Assembly (NCBI GenBank): GCA_002049455.2 | Contig: KV918785.1 | Coordinates: forward strand, 384,975 to 448,974 | Direction: 5' to 3' | DNA: 64,000 nt | DNA from: Porphyra umbilicalis | Lineage: Eukaryota > Rhodophyta > Bangiophyceae > Bangiales > Bangiaceae | Shown here: positions 19,947-30,916 of the stretch, in pieces | Layout: each line of letters begins with the position of its first letter | Numbering within the stretch: position 1 is the first letter of the stretch | Position numbers and translations under genes: made by a program | The notes under the pieces: generated by a model | Seen by the model: only the letters and a program-made list of their open reading frames with translations | The model's database searches: none | What the model was told of the DNA's origin: nothing

Positions 19947-21865
19947 TCACGGCAGGCACACGCGCAGCGCGACCTCGTCCAAAAACAGCTTGAAGGCGTT
20001 GCCCGACAGCCCCGGCCCGACGCCGGGCGACCCCCCGCTGCCGAGCGTGACCGTTGACGGGAATTGGACGCGGCCGGCGAGCCGCAGGGCGGTGCGCCCT
20101 TCCAGAGGGATGTGGCGGCGAAAGGCAAACCCGGGGGGGGCCCCGTGCGACGTGACGCCCTGGGCGAGTAACGAAAGGAGCACAAGGAGCGGGGGCAGAG
20201 GCACAGGGGAGCGGGCAGTCGTCGACAAGAGAAACAGCGACAAGGCCGGATGGGGAGCGCGGGGACGATAAAGCGTCAATCACGGCGCCGCGTGCCTCGC
20301 CAGAAACTGATTCAGCGGCGGGCGCGTGCCGCCACGGCACTGCGGGGAGCTGCGGGGCGGGGTTGCAAGCACGCGTGGACCGCCGACGGCGAGGCTCCAA
20401 GACGGGCAGCACGCAGGCGGCAATGGCGTGGCAGCCGCCCGCAGCCATCCGCGGCATGGGCGCGTGCCGGCGCCGACGCGCAGCCTCCGCACCGGTTGGC
20501 CCCATGCTCCCGCACCCGCACCTGCACCCCCACCCCCCTGTGCCCACCCCCGTCCGTCGCCCATTCCCACCACACCTCGCCAGTCCAAAAACGCACCTCC
20601 AGCGGCACAATCGCCACGGCCAGCGCCCGCCGCCCCGACGCCACGTCGACGGATCCCCGCACGCTGAGCGCCCCCCCCCCCCCCCCAGCGGGAAGCGTTT
20701 GGTCAGCGCCACCTCCCCCGCAGACCACGAGAGGCGGCCGCCGACGAGGCGGTCCTTCCACGACCAGCGAAAGGCCAGCCCGCCCGTGCGCGCATCCACG
20801 TCGACGCCGAGGGAGAGGCGCGTGACCGCAAAGGGGTGAAAGATTTTGCGCAGTTGCAAGCGCGTCGCCGGCCGCACGTGCCACTCGATGGGCTGGGGGG
20901 GGGGGCGCACCGAGGCGCGGCCGGGGGCCAGGAGAGAGGCGGGGAAGGGGGGGGACAGGAAAGAAAACGCGCGACGCACGAGACGCGGCCCCAAGAAAAA
21001 GAGTCGGGCGGTTAGCCAGAGCACAGCGGCTGCGCAACGCGGAGTAGACCCACACAGCGACATGGAGACAACCGCAAGCGCCAAAGAGCAGCAGCGCTCG
21101 GCTTGCGCAGCCGCAGCGAGACCCCCCGCGCCCAAAACGTACTGGCATGTGGAGGCCGGCTCCGCTCCACCCCCCCTCCCCCCCCACCCCCCCAACCGCC
21201 CCGAGCGTCCCCCACACGTCCTCAAACGGGGGTGGCACCGCCACCGCCCCCCGCCCGTCGGTGCGCGGTGCGCCAGCGCCGGGCCCCCACCCGCTGTCTG
21301 CCTCGGCGGCCGCCGCCGCGCCGTCCCCCTCCTTGCGACGCGTCGCTTCGACGGCGGCCGGCGGCAGGGGCAGGGGCGTCGGCCCGGTGACGACTTCGGC
21401 GCGGGAGAGGGCGTCGCCCTCGTCGCTACTCCACCCATCATCGTCGCCGGGCCACGGGCGGGCGGGGCGGGGCGCCGGCGCCGGCGCCCCCCGGGGGGGG
21501 GGCGCCCAAACGGGCCGAGGGGGGGGAGCTGCCACCCGAGGAAGCGCGCCCCGCCGGGCGGCATGGCGGGGGGTGAGGCACGGGCGGCAGCGGTGCGTGG
21601 AAGGAGGGAGGGGACGGCGCGGGGGCAGGTGCCCGCTGCCGAGGGGCGCGGACGGGGGGACGAGCGGAGCGCGGTGCGTGAAGGAGGAGCCGCACGGAGT
21701 GGGAAACGGCAAGGACGACACCGTCGCGAGGGGGAACGCGGCAAGCGTCCCAGCCCGCACGGCGCGGGAGGTGCGGCCAAGATGGCTGGGACGACGAAAG
21801 CAGTGCCGACGGAGAACCAGGGCGGCGGCTCTAGCGAGGCACGAGAGTGCGCGCCCGCGCGGCAC
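19947..21865 (-). CDS. three-exon protein of unknown function, probably beta-strand rich
   Basis: Predicted splicing: exon 1 ends at 21218 (...PPPFED), intron 21217-20893, exon 2 20892-20576, intron 20575-20160, exon 3 20159-19947. Both donors read GTGTGG and the acceptors are CCCCAG and GCCCAG; both introns join at codon boundaries and restore frame. Exon 1 is acidic (WPGDDDGWSSDEGDAL). Exon 2 holds IEWHVRPATRLQLRKIFHPF, VTRLSLGVDVDARTGGLAFR and VALTKRFPL, then after a C-run frame break SVRGSVDVASGRRALAVAIV and EVRFWTGE. Exon 3 has GFAFRRHIPLEGRTALRL and KLFLDEVALRV. Alternating hydrophobic strands suggest a beta-barrel or lipid-binding fold, possibly plastidial. Start not fixed: an ATG at about 21564 would need another frame break. 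Family not recognised. Confidence 0.55.
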
Positions 21866-21894
21866 TAGTAGCTACTGTAGGATACTGTATCCTA

Positions 21895-22339
21895 TATTGC
21901 TGATCCCACAATTCTGTCCTCATCGACCAGGAACGGTTCCCTGCGGTACGGTTCTTGTGGAACTGGCCATCTATTGGTTAAACGCAGCCGTAAACAGCTG
22001 CTCAGCACGAATCTGAGACGTCCTATTGGCTCTCCCACCGCCACCTCCGTGCAGAACCGAGATCCTTCTTTTTCTTGAGATTTTCTTCTGATCCCTTCCG
22101 TGTCAAGGGAGCAACCGGCCCGCAATCGTTAGGATATCGAGATTTTCTGGAAGATACGCACAAAAGTGCAGAAAAACGAAGGCGTCGATTGTGCGATTGG
22201 GGGCCGTACGGACACATTCTGTAAAGATCGGGCCGGACATGCACTGCTGTCGGACTGCTCGACCAATGAGAGATCTGCATTCATTGCCGTTCCACTACCG
22301 TTCCGAGGCGATGAGGACAGAATTGGGGGATCAGCAATA
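21895..22339. mobile_element. MITE, 445 bp, mariner-like TA target
   Basis: 31 bp terminal inverted repeats (21895-21925 and 22309-22339) begin TATTGCTGATCCC and match with one mismatch. If the element proper starts TTGCTG, it is bounded by TA on both sides, as for Tc1/mariner-type insertions. No transposase frame. A truncated, inverted relative lies at 14690-15025. Confidence 0.75.
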
Positions 22340-22459
22340 GCGAGCCCAGGCCGCAGGTCGCCGAGGGGCCGCTCACTCGCCGAGCACGGTGGACCGAGTC
22401 CTTCTGGCGGCACGTTGGAAGTGGCACATTTGGATGTGAGAGTTCAAAGTGGGCTGTAC

Positions 22460-22885
22460 GTGTGGCTCCCTACGATAGAATCGTCATTCTAACCGAGTAG
22501 CGCGAAACATATATATTGTATTTTAAATTTTACGTATACCAAAGCGATCGCTCCGATGGATGAAAGGTGTTCTTCAGTTTTCCTGTGACTGATGGCATGC
22601 AACAGGATTCTCCTTGATTGCGTCACGCACATGCTGGGAGGTTTACGGCTGAGGGCCCCGAGGCCTGGCCTGTGGAGGTATTGGGAACTTGTAGCCGACC
22701 CGCCTGAAGCAGCCATGTCGAAAGTAGCGAAAATGTGCAGAATATGTTCATCTTAAAGCTCGGTGGTTGAAAGTTGGGCCATGTTGATGAACTCAGCTGC
22801 GTTGGAAAGATCTCACAGTGGCAGACATGCAACTCTGAAATGTACAATCTGCTAAATATTGCAATTCTATCGTAGGGAGCCACAC
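22460..22885. mobile_element. MITE-like element, 426 bp, 22 bp perfect TIRs
   Basis: The left end (22460-22481) starts GTGTGGCTCCCTACGATAG and its perfect complement occupies 22864-22885. TGTA occurs at 22455-22458 (with one extra C before the TIR) and at 22886-22889, a possible target duplication. The interior is AT-richer than its surroundings and non-coding. Confidence 0.7.
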
Positions 22886-23195
22886 TGTATGCACTCACAG
22901 GCCGAAAAGAAAGTACGCCATTGATGCGTGAACTGCAGAAAGTAACACCCTTGTGCTGGATGAACATAATGGCGGAACTGTGCCCGAGAGAAGACGGGGA
23001 CTGCTCCCCGACGCCTTCGTCACGCCGGCGCAACGTCCTTGCCGATGCTGCTGACGGTCACCGCCGCTGTGGTCGCCCTCGACTGTTTCGAACGCCGCCC
23101 CAACGTTGCGCAAGTCCTGTTGCGTCTTGCGTCCCTGCATCGGTGTTGCACCTACCTACCCCCAACTCCGTTCTCCCCACCGCCGCTGGCTGATC

Positions 23196-23944
23196 ATGGG
23201 GTTCGCACACCGGCTGGACGCGGGCCGCCGGCGGCGGGCGCGAGGACGGGCGAGCGGCTGGCCCCCCTCTCCCCCCCCCCCTTCCTGCTGGTCACCCTCG
23301 CCCTGGCCGCCGTCGTTGCGGCTCTCGCCTCCTCCCCCACCGCCGCCTTGCAGTTGGTCGTCCCCTTTGCCGCCCGCAAGTGCGTGTCGGAGGACCTCCC
23401 CCCCGCCACCCACGTGCGCGGGGACGTGCGCGTCGCTGCCGGCAATGGGGACATGCCCCTCGACCTGATTGTCACCGACACACGCGGCGTCGTGGTGTAT
23501 CACGCGTCCAACGTGGCAACGTCCGCCTTCTCCTTTGTCACCTCCCCGCCGTCGGCGCACAGCCCGCGGATGGCGCTCGCGGCCTACCGCTTTTGTTTCC
23601 ACCACCAGGCGCACCTGCACGAGGCACACCAGCCGGGGTGGGAGCGCCGCGTCACCGTCGCCGTCACGCGGCAGCGCCCGGAGACGCAGGTGGCGGGTGT
23701 CGCCCGCACCGCGCACGTGTCGGCGGTCGAGGCGCGGATGCGGGAGGTGGAGGACCTCGTCGAGGGGCTCGTCGGGGGGTTGGACGCGGCGTCAGAGGCC
23801 GCCTCGGAGGTCGAGGAGGTGCAAGCCAAGGTGCGGCAGTGGGTGTGGGTGATGGCCGTCCTCGGGTGCGTGGTGATTATCGGTGGGGGGGCGGCGCAGG
23901 TGTGGTACTTGCGGCGGCTGTTTACAAAAAAGCGCTTGATGTAG
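23196..23944 (+). CDS. p24/emp24 family cargo receptor (TMED)
   Basis: Type I membrane protein of the early secretory pathway that sorts cargo into COPI/COPII vesicles. Visible in order: signal peptide FLLVTLALAAVVAALASS; a GOLD domain from LQLVVPFAARKCVSEDL to YRFCFHHQ with the two expected cysteines; a coiled-coil EARMREVEDLVEGLVGGL; a transmembrane helix WVWVMAVLGCVVIIGGGAA; and a cytosolic tail YLRRLFTKKRLM with a dibasic COPI-type ending. The start is decided by a C-run (about 23271-23281). ATG 23196 gives MGFAHRLDAG leading into the signal peptide if the run is off by one or two bases; the in-frame alternative is ATG 23045 with a longer leader. Convergent with the hydrolase at 24217. 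Confidence 0.85.
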
Positions 23945-24216
23945 AGGGGTGAGGGGACGAGGGGGGGAGGGGGGGGGGCAGCGAGCTAGCCGCCAAAATC
24001 GGTGGCTTGGGCTGTTTACCTCACTGTCTAGTTGCTTGTTTTTGTTTAGAAGGGGGGCCGCCGGCCGCGGCGTACGCGTTGACCTGTCGCCCACGCCCCG
24101 CGGCACCCCGTGCGCCCGGTGCTTTGCCTCGCGGCGCCCTGCTATGACTCCTGTCGCGCATCCCGAGAGGTTGTATGTGCCCCACGTGGGCGTCACCTTG
24201 GAGGTGGCTGTACCGC

Positions 24217-25092
24217 TCACGTCTGCGGCATCTGCGACGACGGCGGCGGTGGCGTCGGCCACTGCTCCCCCAACAACTGCCTGCACTTGTCCATGACCGC
24301 CGCCCACGCCGGACCCCCCCCCTCCACCATCTGGTAGTGGTCCACCCCCGGCAGCAGAAGCGTGTGTACCCCGCCCCCAACCGTCGCCACGTACCGGTCG
24401 ACGTACCGCGGCGGCACGTCCACGTCGTCCGCCCCCGCCACGAGCAGCGTCCGGGCCGGGTCGTAGCACCCCCCCGCCCCCCACGCCACGGGGCTGGACG
24501 CGGCCACCACCGCCGTCCACCCCGGTCCCCCGCGGCGGGCGCCGAGGTACCGCTCCGCCTCATCACCCCCGTCGCCGAGGCCGTCGGCGGCGGCGGCATC
24601 CAAGTCGGTGACCGCCGCCAAGCCGACGGCCAGCGGCGTCACGCCGAGGCGACCCGCCACGTTGGCGGCGGCAGACAGCACGAGCGTACCCCCCGCCGAG
24701 TGGCCAAACCACAGCGCGTGCGGCACGCCGGGGAAGAGCGTCGTCGCCAGCAGCGTCACCGCCGCGGCCGCGTCTTTGGCGGGGCCGGGGGCGACGCCGC
24801 CGGTATCGTCCCGGCGCCGATACTCAACCTCCACGGGGGTGAATCCAGCAGCAGCCAAGGGAGCAGGTAGGGTGGTCGCGGGCGTGTTATCGATGGTCCA
24901 CTTGTTTTTCCACCAACCACCGTGAAAGATGAGCGCCAGTGGTCGCGCAGGAGTACCGGACGGGGGGGCTGGCAGTACCGTGTGAACCCGCAGGAATTGG
25001 TGTGGGTGCGGTCCATAAGCGTGATCAGCGGTAGTCGTGATGGTTGAAGGGCAATGTGTGAACGCAGGTAGGGTCGTCGGAGGAGCCGCCAT
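24217..25092 (-). CDS. alpha/beta hydrolase, kynurenine formamidase-like
   Basis: 291 residues in one frame, starting at an ATG with context GCCATGGC. Oxyanion-hole motif HGGWW (57-61), nucleophile elbow GHSAGG (Ser132), probable Asp in VAGADDVDVP (about 221-225) and catalytic His in PGVDHYQM (His252). HGGWW plus GHSAGG is the pattern of arylformamidase/BNA7-type enzymes, which hydrolyse N-formylkynurenine in tryptophan breakdown; other small carboxylesterases share it. No targeting signal is obvious. A CACGTG lies at 25141-25146, about 50 bp upstream of the start. Confidence 0.75.
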   Translation of the reverse strand: MAAPPTTLPAFTHCPSTITTTADHAYGPHPHQFLRVHTVLPAPPSGTPARPLALIFHGGWWKNKWTIDNTPATTLPAPLAAAGFTPVEVEYRRRDDTGGVAPGPAKDAAAAVTLLATTLFPGVPHALWFGHSAGGTLVLSAAANVAGRLGVTPLAVGLAAVTDLDAAAADGLGDGGDEAERYLGARRGGPGWTAVVAASSPVAWGAGGCYDPARTLLVAGADDVDVPPRYVDRYVATVGGGVHTLLLPGVDHYQMVEGGGPAWAAVMDKCRQLLGEQWPTPPPPSSQMPQT

Positions 25093-25724
25093 GATGAAGT
25101 GTTCGGGTGCACCGCTGCTGAAGTGCCGTGCCCGTCACGTCACGTGTGGTGGTGTGTGTCCAGCTGGCGAGAAGACGCTGCGCGGTGACCATCGCCTATG
25201 GCTGTTTTCTCTGATTTTGGGCTTTCTGGAACCGAAACAAGTCCAAATCGGGACGTGATCTGGTTGGAGCACGTCCATTTCTGTCGCGTTCATTGGCTGA
25301 GGTTGCTGGTTCCGCCGCTGCTGTTGTTCCTGTGCACACATTGGCCAAAATTAGAAAACAGCCATTCTCGATTACTTAGTATAGACTTCAACGCTGACCA
25401 GTGCGGTCCCAGATCCACTTTTTCCAACCATCACTGAATGGAAGGCAGAGACCCGAGGGCTCGCGGATGAAGTTGCTGAGCTCTCGGCCATGCGCAGGAC
25501 CCACTGTCGTACTGATTTATGGCACGTGCGTCTGGCGGATGCGCCTCTCGGATGGCCTTTGTCTCTCACGGGTCCGCCTCTTTGATGGTCGCTGTTCCCC
25601 TTTGCGTTGGACCCACCCCGTTGCACGCGACACTGCCGGTGGGGCGCGACCTTTCAAAGGACGACCAACGCGCGCCCGTCGACCCACGCGCCAGACCGAT
25701 GACCGCCCCCCCCCAGGCCCGCCA
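25093..25724. other. divergent intergenic region
   Basis: 630 bp between the divergent hydrolase (-) and transglutaminase-fold (+) genes, so it probably holds both promoters. CACGTG at 25141; two ATTGG (reverse CCAAT) motifs near 25290 and 25340. No other gene seen. Confidence 0.55.
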
Positions 25725-26563
25725 ATGCCCTCCCTTTCGTCCGGCCGCGTGCTCGCCGCCGCCGCCGTTGCCGCCGTCGCCGCCGTCGCCGCCGTCGCCG
25801 CCCGCCCTCGCTGCCACGAGCGCCCCCCCCCCCCCCCCCCAATGGCCGCGGCGGCCATCACCACCCGCCTCAGCGCGCCGTCCCCCACCCTCCGCGCCGC
25901 CGCGTCGCGCGTCACCGCCGCCGCGGGCGCGACGGGCACCCGCGACGCGGCCGTGGCGCTCTACCGCCACGTCCGCGACGCGGTCGCCTTTGGCTTCACC
26001 GGCGCCTTTGACGGCGCGTCGCCCGAGGCGACGCTGGCGGCGGGGCGGGGCCACTGCACGCCCAAGGCGGCGCTGCTCGCGGGTCTGCTCAACATCCTCG
26101 ACGGCGTGTCGGCGGCGACGCGCTTCGTGCGCCTCGACGGGGGGGTGCTGCGTGGCGTCCTCGGCGACGGGGCGCCGCCGACCGTCGTGCACGCGTACGT
26201 GGAGGTGCGGGGGGTGAACGGGGGGGGGGGGGGGGGGGGGAACCCCTCCGCCTCGACGGGTTTGTGGTGGACGCGCCACTGGCGGCGGCGGCGGCCGCCC
26301 GCCTCGCCGCCGAAGGCGCGTTGGCTGGCTATGGCGTGCACGCGGGCGGGCGTTCCGACTGGGACGGCCGCACCGACTGCTTCATCCAAATGGCCGACGA
26401 GGTGGCGCAGGTCAGTCGGGATTGGGGGTTGTGGGACGAGCCGGCCAAGTTCCTCGACAGCGACGCCAACCCGCAGCGGCTGCCGCTGCTCGTGCGGCCC
26501 CTCTTTTGGGTGCCCGCGTCATTGATCAATCGCCGCATCGACCGCCTGCGTCGGGGGGTCTAA
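25725..26563 (+). CDS. transglutaminase-like (papain fold) protein, one frame break
   Basis: The N-terminus (MPSLSSGRVLAAAAVAAVAA) is an Ala-rich leader, probably a targeting peptide. The core matches the transglutaminase-core fold: ALYRHVRDAVAFGF, then the catalytic Cys in GRGHCTPKAALLAGLL (Cys111), VVHAYVEV (His156) and, after a G-run, FVVDAPL for the Asp. The last part reads WDGRTDCFIQMADEVAQVSR. The frame changes from 3 to 2 across the G-run at 26220-26240, between the His and the Asp. Family members include bacterial and eukaryotic cysteine peptidases and amide hydrolases; the substrate cannot be read from sequence. Confidence 0.7.
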
Positions 26564-29470
26564 CAAACTGCGGGGGAGGGCGAGGGAGGGAGGGAGAGGG
26601 GCAGTGGGGAGCGTGTGGGGTGAAAAGAGGGTGGCGCCCCTGGACGATGCCAGCCAGCACCGTGCGCGCCACGCGTCAGTGACGGGATCCCCCATCCCAC
26701 TCTTGCTGACGGCCGTGCCGCTCAATTGTAGACTCTACGGGCGCCCGCAAGACCCGTGTCGACGGCGCCCGCTGCCGGGTTCTCGTCGGCTGCCGACACC
26801 GCGTCGCCGTTTTTTTGCAGCCGCCCCCACGTACAGCTTTGTGCGCAGCCATCCACCCCGCTGAAAGGGGCTCCCGGCGCCTGCGCCTCAATCCTTGCCG
26901 CCAAGGGCGCAGTGGGTTCACTCTTGCGGCATGGAAACACATCACGAGACGGGCTGGACGGACGGCGCTCACTGGGTCGTTCGACCTCTTCTGCCCGTCA
27001 CACACCCCCACAACCGGTTGTCCCGCCGCCAGCAGCGGCGACAGCCCGCAGTGGAGGGACGGATCGGCTGACTGCGATCAGCGGGACGCGGCGGGGGGCG
27101 CTTCCCAGATCAGCATATGGCCGCTATGGCGTGCACCACGTGCAGGCGCGTTGCGCGCATCGTCAAAAAAAAACGACGTTCCGAACGGGAGCCTGGGCGG
27201 GAGTCCTGTTCGCGGACCGGCTGGACGGGAGCCGATTCTGTTCACCCTTCCGTTCGAGAACGGGAGACCAAACGGGAGGAAATCCCGTTCAGGATAATCT
27301 GTGCCAGGCTCTGGCCGCCTCGCAGACCAAACACGAGGTCCTTTGTTAGGCCATTCTTACAAGGGGCCAATAGGCGCACTATATTCCGTTCAACACCTTA
27401 TCTCCCGCTAATTATCAGATATCTGCGGCCCGCTGCCATGAGGACAATGCAATTGCGTCTCGTAGAGGTCCGAAGGCCGGGGCATTGGTCGCGCTGAGAG
27501 AGCCAATTCCCAAGTTGGCGACTGCACGTCTTAGCCGCGTTGTCCCGTCATCGACGAACAGATCTGCTCCGAACCGCGGTTGCCTTCGTCGTGGTCGTGA
27601 GTCGTGTGTGAGGCTGTTTGAGTTGCCTGCCCACGTCAGGTATATCTTCATGCCGCATTTTGGGGGGGGGGGGGGGTGAGGTGCGGATTCTTACGGCAGT
27701 CGGCGGCCGCGCCTCCAGTGCCACGTCCTCCTCGTGTAGGTCCCGTCTTCACCCGCACCTCACCCCCGTCCGTTCCCTTTCATCACCTTATGCGCTTGGC
27801 TGCTTCCTCTTTTCCATGTTAATTCGCCCACCTGTGTCTGACTGTTGACCTTCTTCGGGGGTGCAGGATGTGGGAGGGCAGGTGGCGTCCCTTTGTAAGA
27901 GGGTGGGGGGGCGGTTGCTTGGAGCATCTTGTGTTGCTCGGGTGGCTTGCAGTGGACATGAGGGTTGACGCCGGCCGCCATATGTGGCGCAGGGTCGTGC
28001 AGTGATTTCTTGCCTCAAGCCAGACGTCTTCTGACCGTTTTCCTTTTGCTCTGTTGTTCCGCGTTGCTGTTTCCTTGTTTCTTTTCATTCTTTATTTCTT
28101 GTGCTCGACTGGGCTTGTCTTCCCAGTACGTGGGGTGGGGGGGGAGAGATGAGGATGGCGATATTCTGTGAGGGGAGAGGGGGGGATGTGTCGGCTCATA
28201 GTCAGTTTGTCTGGGCCAGGTGCTTGTTGGTTGGGGTGCCAGTGGTGCTGGGTGACGGGCTTGGCTCTGTCTTCGCTTGCGACAGTGCGTATGAGGGTGA
28301 TAGTGGCGGTGGGTGACCGTGGCCGTGGCCGTGGTCACCGTCTTCCGCCCTCCGTGAGGGCGATTGTGAGCCTATCGATCCGGGTTTTTTTCCCGGTTCC
28401 GATCGCGGCCTAATGGATCTGTGACTGCGCCGTCGGTCCAGGTTTTACCGGAGGGCAGAGTAAATGCAGGTGTGTAGCAATTTCATCACGAGCCATTGGT
28501 CCTTAGGGCTTGCTTCTTAGCAGATTCAAGCCCAAAGATGCCTGGCAAGTGTAGGAGTCCCGTGACCCAGAGCCATGCACCGGAACATGTATGGAACCGG
28601 AGTCCTGCCCGTTCGCGAACAGCTGCCTGGACAGAAGGCTGAACGGGAGGAGCCCTCGTCCAGGGCGTCGACCAATATGACGATTGGCGGGCGTCCCCGA
28701 TTTCAATCGATGTACTTGTCCCATGGGTGGGCCACGGGCCCCCATCCGCCGCCACCCGCAATCCGCCTCCCGCTTCCGTTCGCCGCCCGTCGGGCACGCC
28801 ACTCGGCGACCTGCGGTCGCCTCGCCCCTCGGGCGAGCGCCGGCCGAGCACCACAGAATTGTCGGCTGCGGCCTCAGGGCCCGCAGGCCTCCAGCTGGAC
28901 ACCGTCGACCCCGCCGCTTTTGCACGGCGCTGCCCGTCACGGGGGCGGGCGGTCGGCCCCCGCCACGCGCCGCAACCGTCGTGCACGTGCGGCCCGCAGC
29001 CGCCTCGCTGCTGCAGTCCCCCCTTGCCCTGCGCGGCGCCGCGCACATTGCTGTCCCGCCTGTGTTTCGTTTGCTTCCACCTGCGGCGGCGGTCTGGTTT
29101 TGCGCCTGCCTACCCCCCCCTCCCCCTGACTCCCCCCTCTTGGGGACACCCCCGGGAGACGCCCCCCTGCACGACTGCCGCCGATTCCCGCGGCGTTACT
29201 TTGCCTGCGCGCCCGCGACCGTGAGCCGCTGTGCGCCCCCGTCTCGTCTGACGGGCGCCCTGCGGGCGACGGTCAAGAGCGGTGCCACGCAGCCGCCGCT
29301 ACCTTTTTCTGCACTACCGGCCACGTCACCCACCCACCGTCGTCGCGCCCCCCCTCCGCCCCCACCCTCGCCCCCACCCTCATCCCCGCATCTCGGCTGT
29401 CGACCACACGTCTCTCCCTCCCACCCTACTCGCCTCGCTGATCCACCCCGGCTTGCCCCGGCCCGCCACC
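26564..29470. other. 2.9 kb gene-poor region
   Basis: No supported gene. Related short blocks (ACGGGAGnnGATTC, CCGTTCGAGAACGGGAG, GTTCGCGAACAGCTGCCTGG) around 27180-27290 and 28590-28660 suggest a degraded dispersed repeat. A 14-base G-run lies at 27662-27675. Pyrimidine-rich, lower-GC DNA covers 27700-28130. 28700-29470 is very GC-rich and open in several frames but without protein character until the ATG at 29471. Confidence 0.5.
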
Positions 29471-30416
29471 ATGGCCTTTGTACCGGTGGCGCCCATAGGC
29501 ACCCACACGCGCCCGCCGCGCCTGACGATGCGCCGGCCGGCCATGCGGGTCTCGTCGCCCCCCCCAACCCCACCACCGCCTCCCCGGCGGCCGCGACGCC
29601 GACGACGCCCGCGGCGACGCCCGCCGCCCTCCCCCCCCCGCCCGGCGGCAGCCGCCGCTCCCCGCCGACGGGGCGCTCCCGCCCCTCACCCCTGAGCTCA
29701 TTGCCGCCGCCAGCCGGCGGTCGACCGTCGAGTTCCCCGACGCGGGGGCGCCCCCCCCCGCCGACGGCCCCGTGGCCAAGGCGGCCATCACCCTCTTCCG
29801 CCGCGCCATGCGCCCGCACGTGGGGTGGAAGTCCCCCGAGGCCGGCTACCCCGGCCTCGTGGCCGAGTGCCGCATGGCCCTCCTCCGCCTCAGCCCCGCC
29901 GCCCAATCGCGGATGGTGCGGTCGGTGCTCGGCGCGACGTTTGCCAAACCGTGGGGCACCTGGTTCTACGCCACCTTTTGTGGGGACCCGACGCTCTCCG
30001 CGGGCTTCACCCCGGTGGCGTTTGAGTGGCTCGTCGGCCCCGCCCGTGTCGTCTCCCCGGCGGAAGCGGCGGGGGACCCGCCCGTCGGCGGCGGCGGCGC
30101 CGCGACGACGGCCGCCCCGGGCACGGTCGTCAAGATTGACCGGTGCCGGCTGCTCGCCGAGGGCGGCTGCAAGGGGATGTGCGTCAACTTGTGTCAGCAG
30201 CCGACGCAGCAGTGGTTTGAGGGCCTCGGCATGGACGTGACGCTGACGCCCGATTGGGAGACGGGCGGGTGCGAAATGGCGTGGGGCGTCAAGGCACCGG
30301 CGACGCAGGAGGACGAGGCGGTGGGGGCGCCCTGCTTTGGGGGGTGCGGCGTGGCCATGCACTGTGGCCGCGCGCGGGCGGGCCCCAAGGAGGAGGGCTG
30401 CACCTTGGCGAGGTGA
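29471..30416 (+). CDS. D27-like carotenoid isomerase family protein (DUF4033), plastid
   Basis: D27-family proteins are plastid iron enzymes; land-plant D27 isomerises all-trans to 9-cis beta-carotene in strigolactone synthesis. The start has an ideal context (GCCACCATGGC) and gives MAFVPVAPIG, a transit-peptide-like N-terminus with early Phe, followed by a Pro/Arg linker. Frame 2 passes to frame 3 at the C-run near 29633. The mature part runs ELIAAASRRSTVEF, AITLFRRAM, WGTWFYATFCGD and then the family signature CRLLAEGGCKGMCVNLCQQP, followed by PTQQWFEGLG and CEMAWGVKAP. It ends in a Cys/Gly-rich tail. Substrate in an alga is unknown; strigolactone synthesis should not be assumed. Convergent with the MYB gene, 500 bp apart. 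Confidence 0.8.
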
Positions 30417-30916
30417 GGGGGCCCGCGCCTCCTAGGTCCTGCTCGTCGGTTGTCGTAGGAGGGCAGTTTTGTACAGGCTTGCAGTCTTCACTTTTTGTTG
30501 ACGCAGAGTCACTTCTTTGAAACGTCACGCCTCGCTCTCTGAACAGTCGCTGCATACACGCTCGCGGCGGCTCAAGACGAGTGGCCGACACAACGAACAA
30601 AAAACGAGTCAATGAAAGATAAGACCAAGGTCAAGCACACCGGACGCGCCGGCTCGGACCTGCAACAAAGGCTCCCCCCGCCGCCCACCACCGTATGCCA
30701 ACAATGGCACAACACAGCAGGAAAAACAGCACGCACTACTGAAGAGCAACCACACCATGGGGCAACAGCAGCAATCGCGCCCAACACACGAGCAGTCGCA
30801 GGAAAAACACACACGAGAAAGACACCCGATCCCATGCGAAAAACAGAAGAGCAAGAAGAAAATAGCTAAACTCAGGGTGCCCCCCACCCCAAAGGACACC
30901 CCGCCCCCCCAGAGCG
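30417..30916. other. convergent 3' region
   Basis: 500 bp between the stops of the D27-like and MYB genes, A-rich on the + strand (30590-30870). No gene seen; probably 3' untranslated sequence of both. Confidence 0.6.

Noticed and set aside
20312-21868. Plus-strand frame of about 340 codons over 20846-21868
   Set aside because: Arg/Gly/Ala-rich antisense of the three-exon gene, which has protein-like strands and consistent splice sites.
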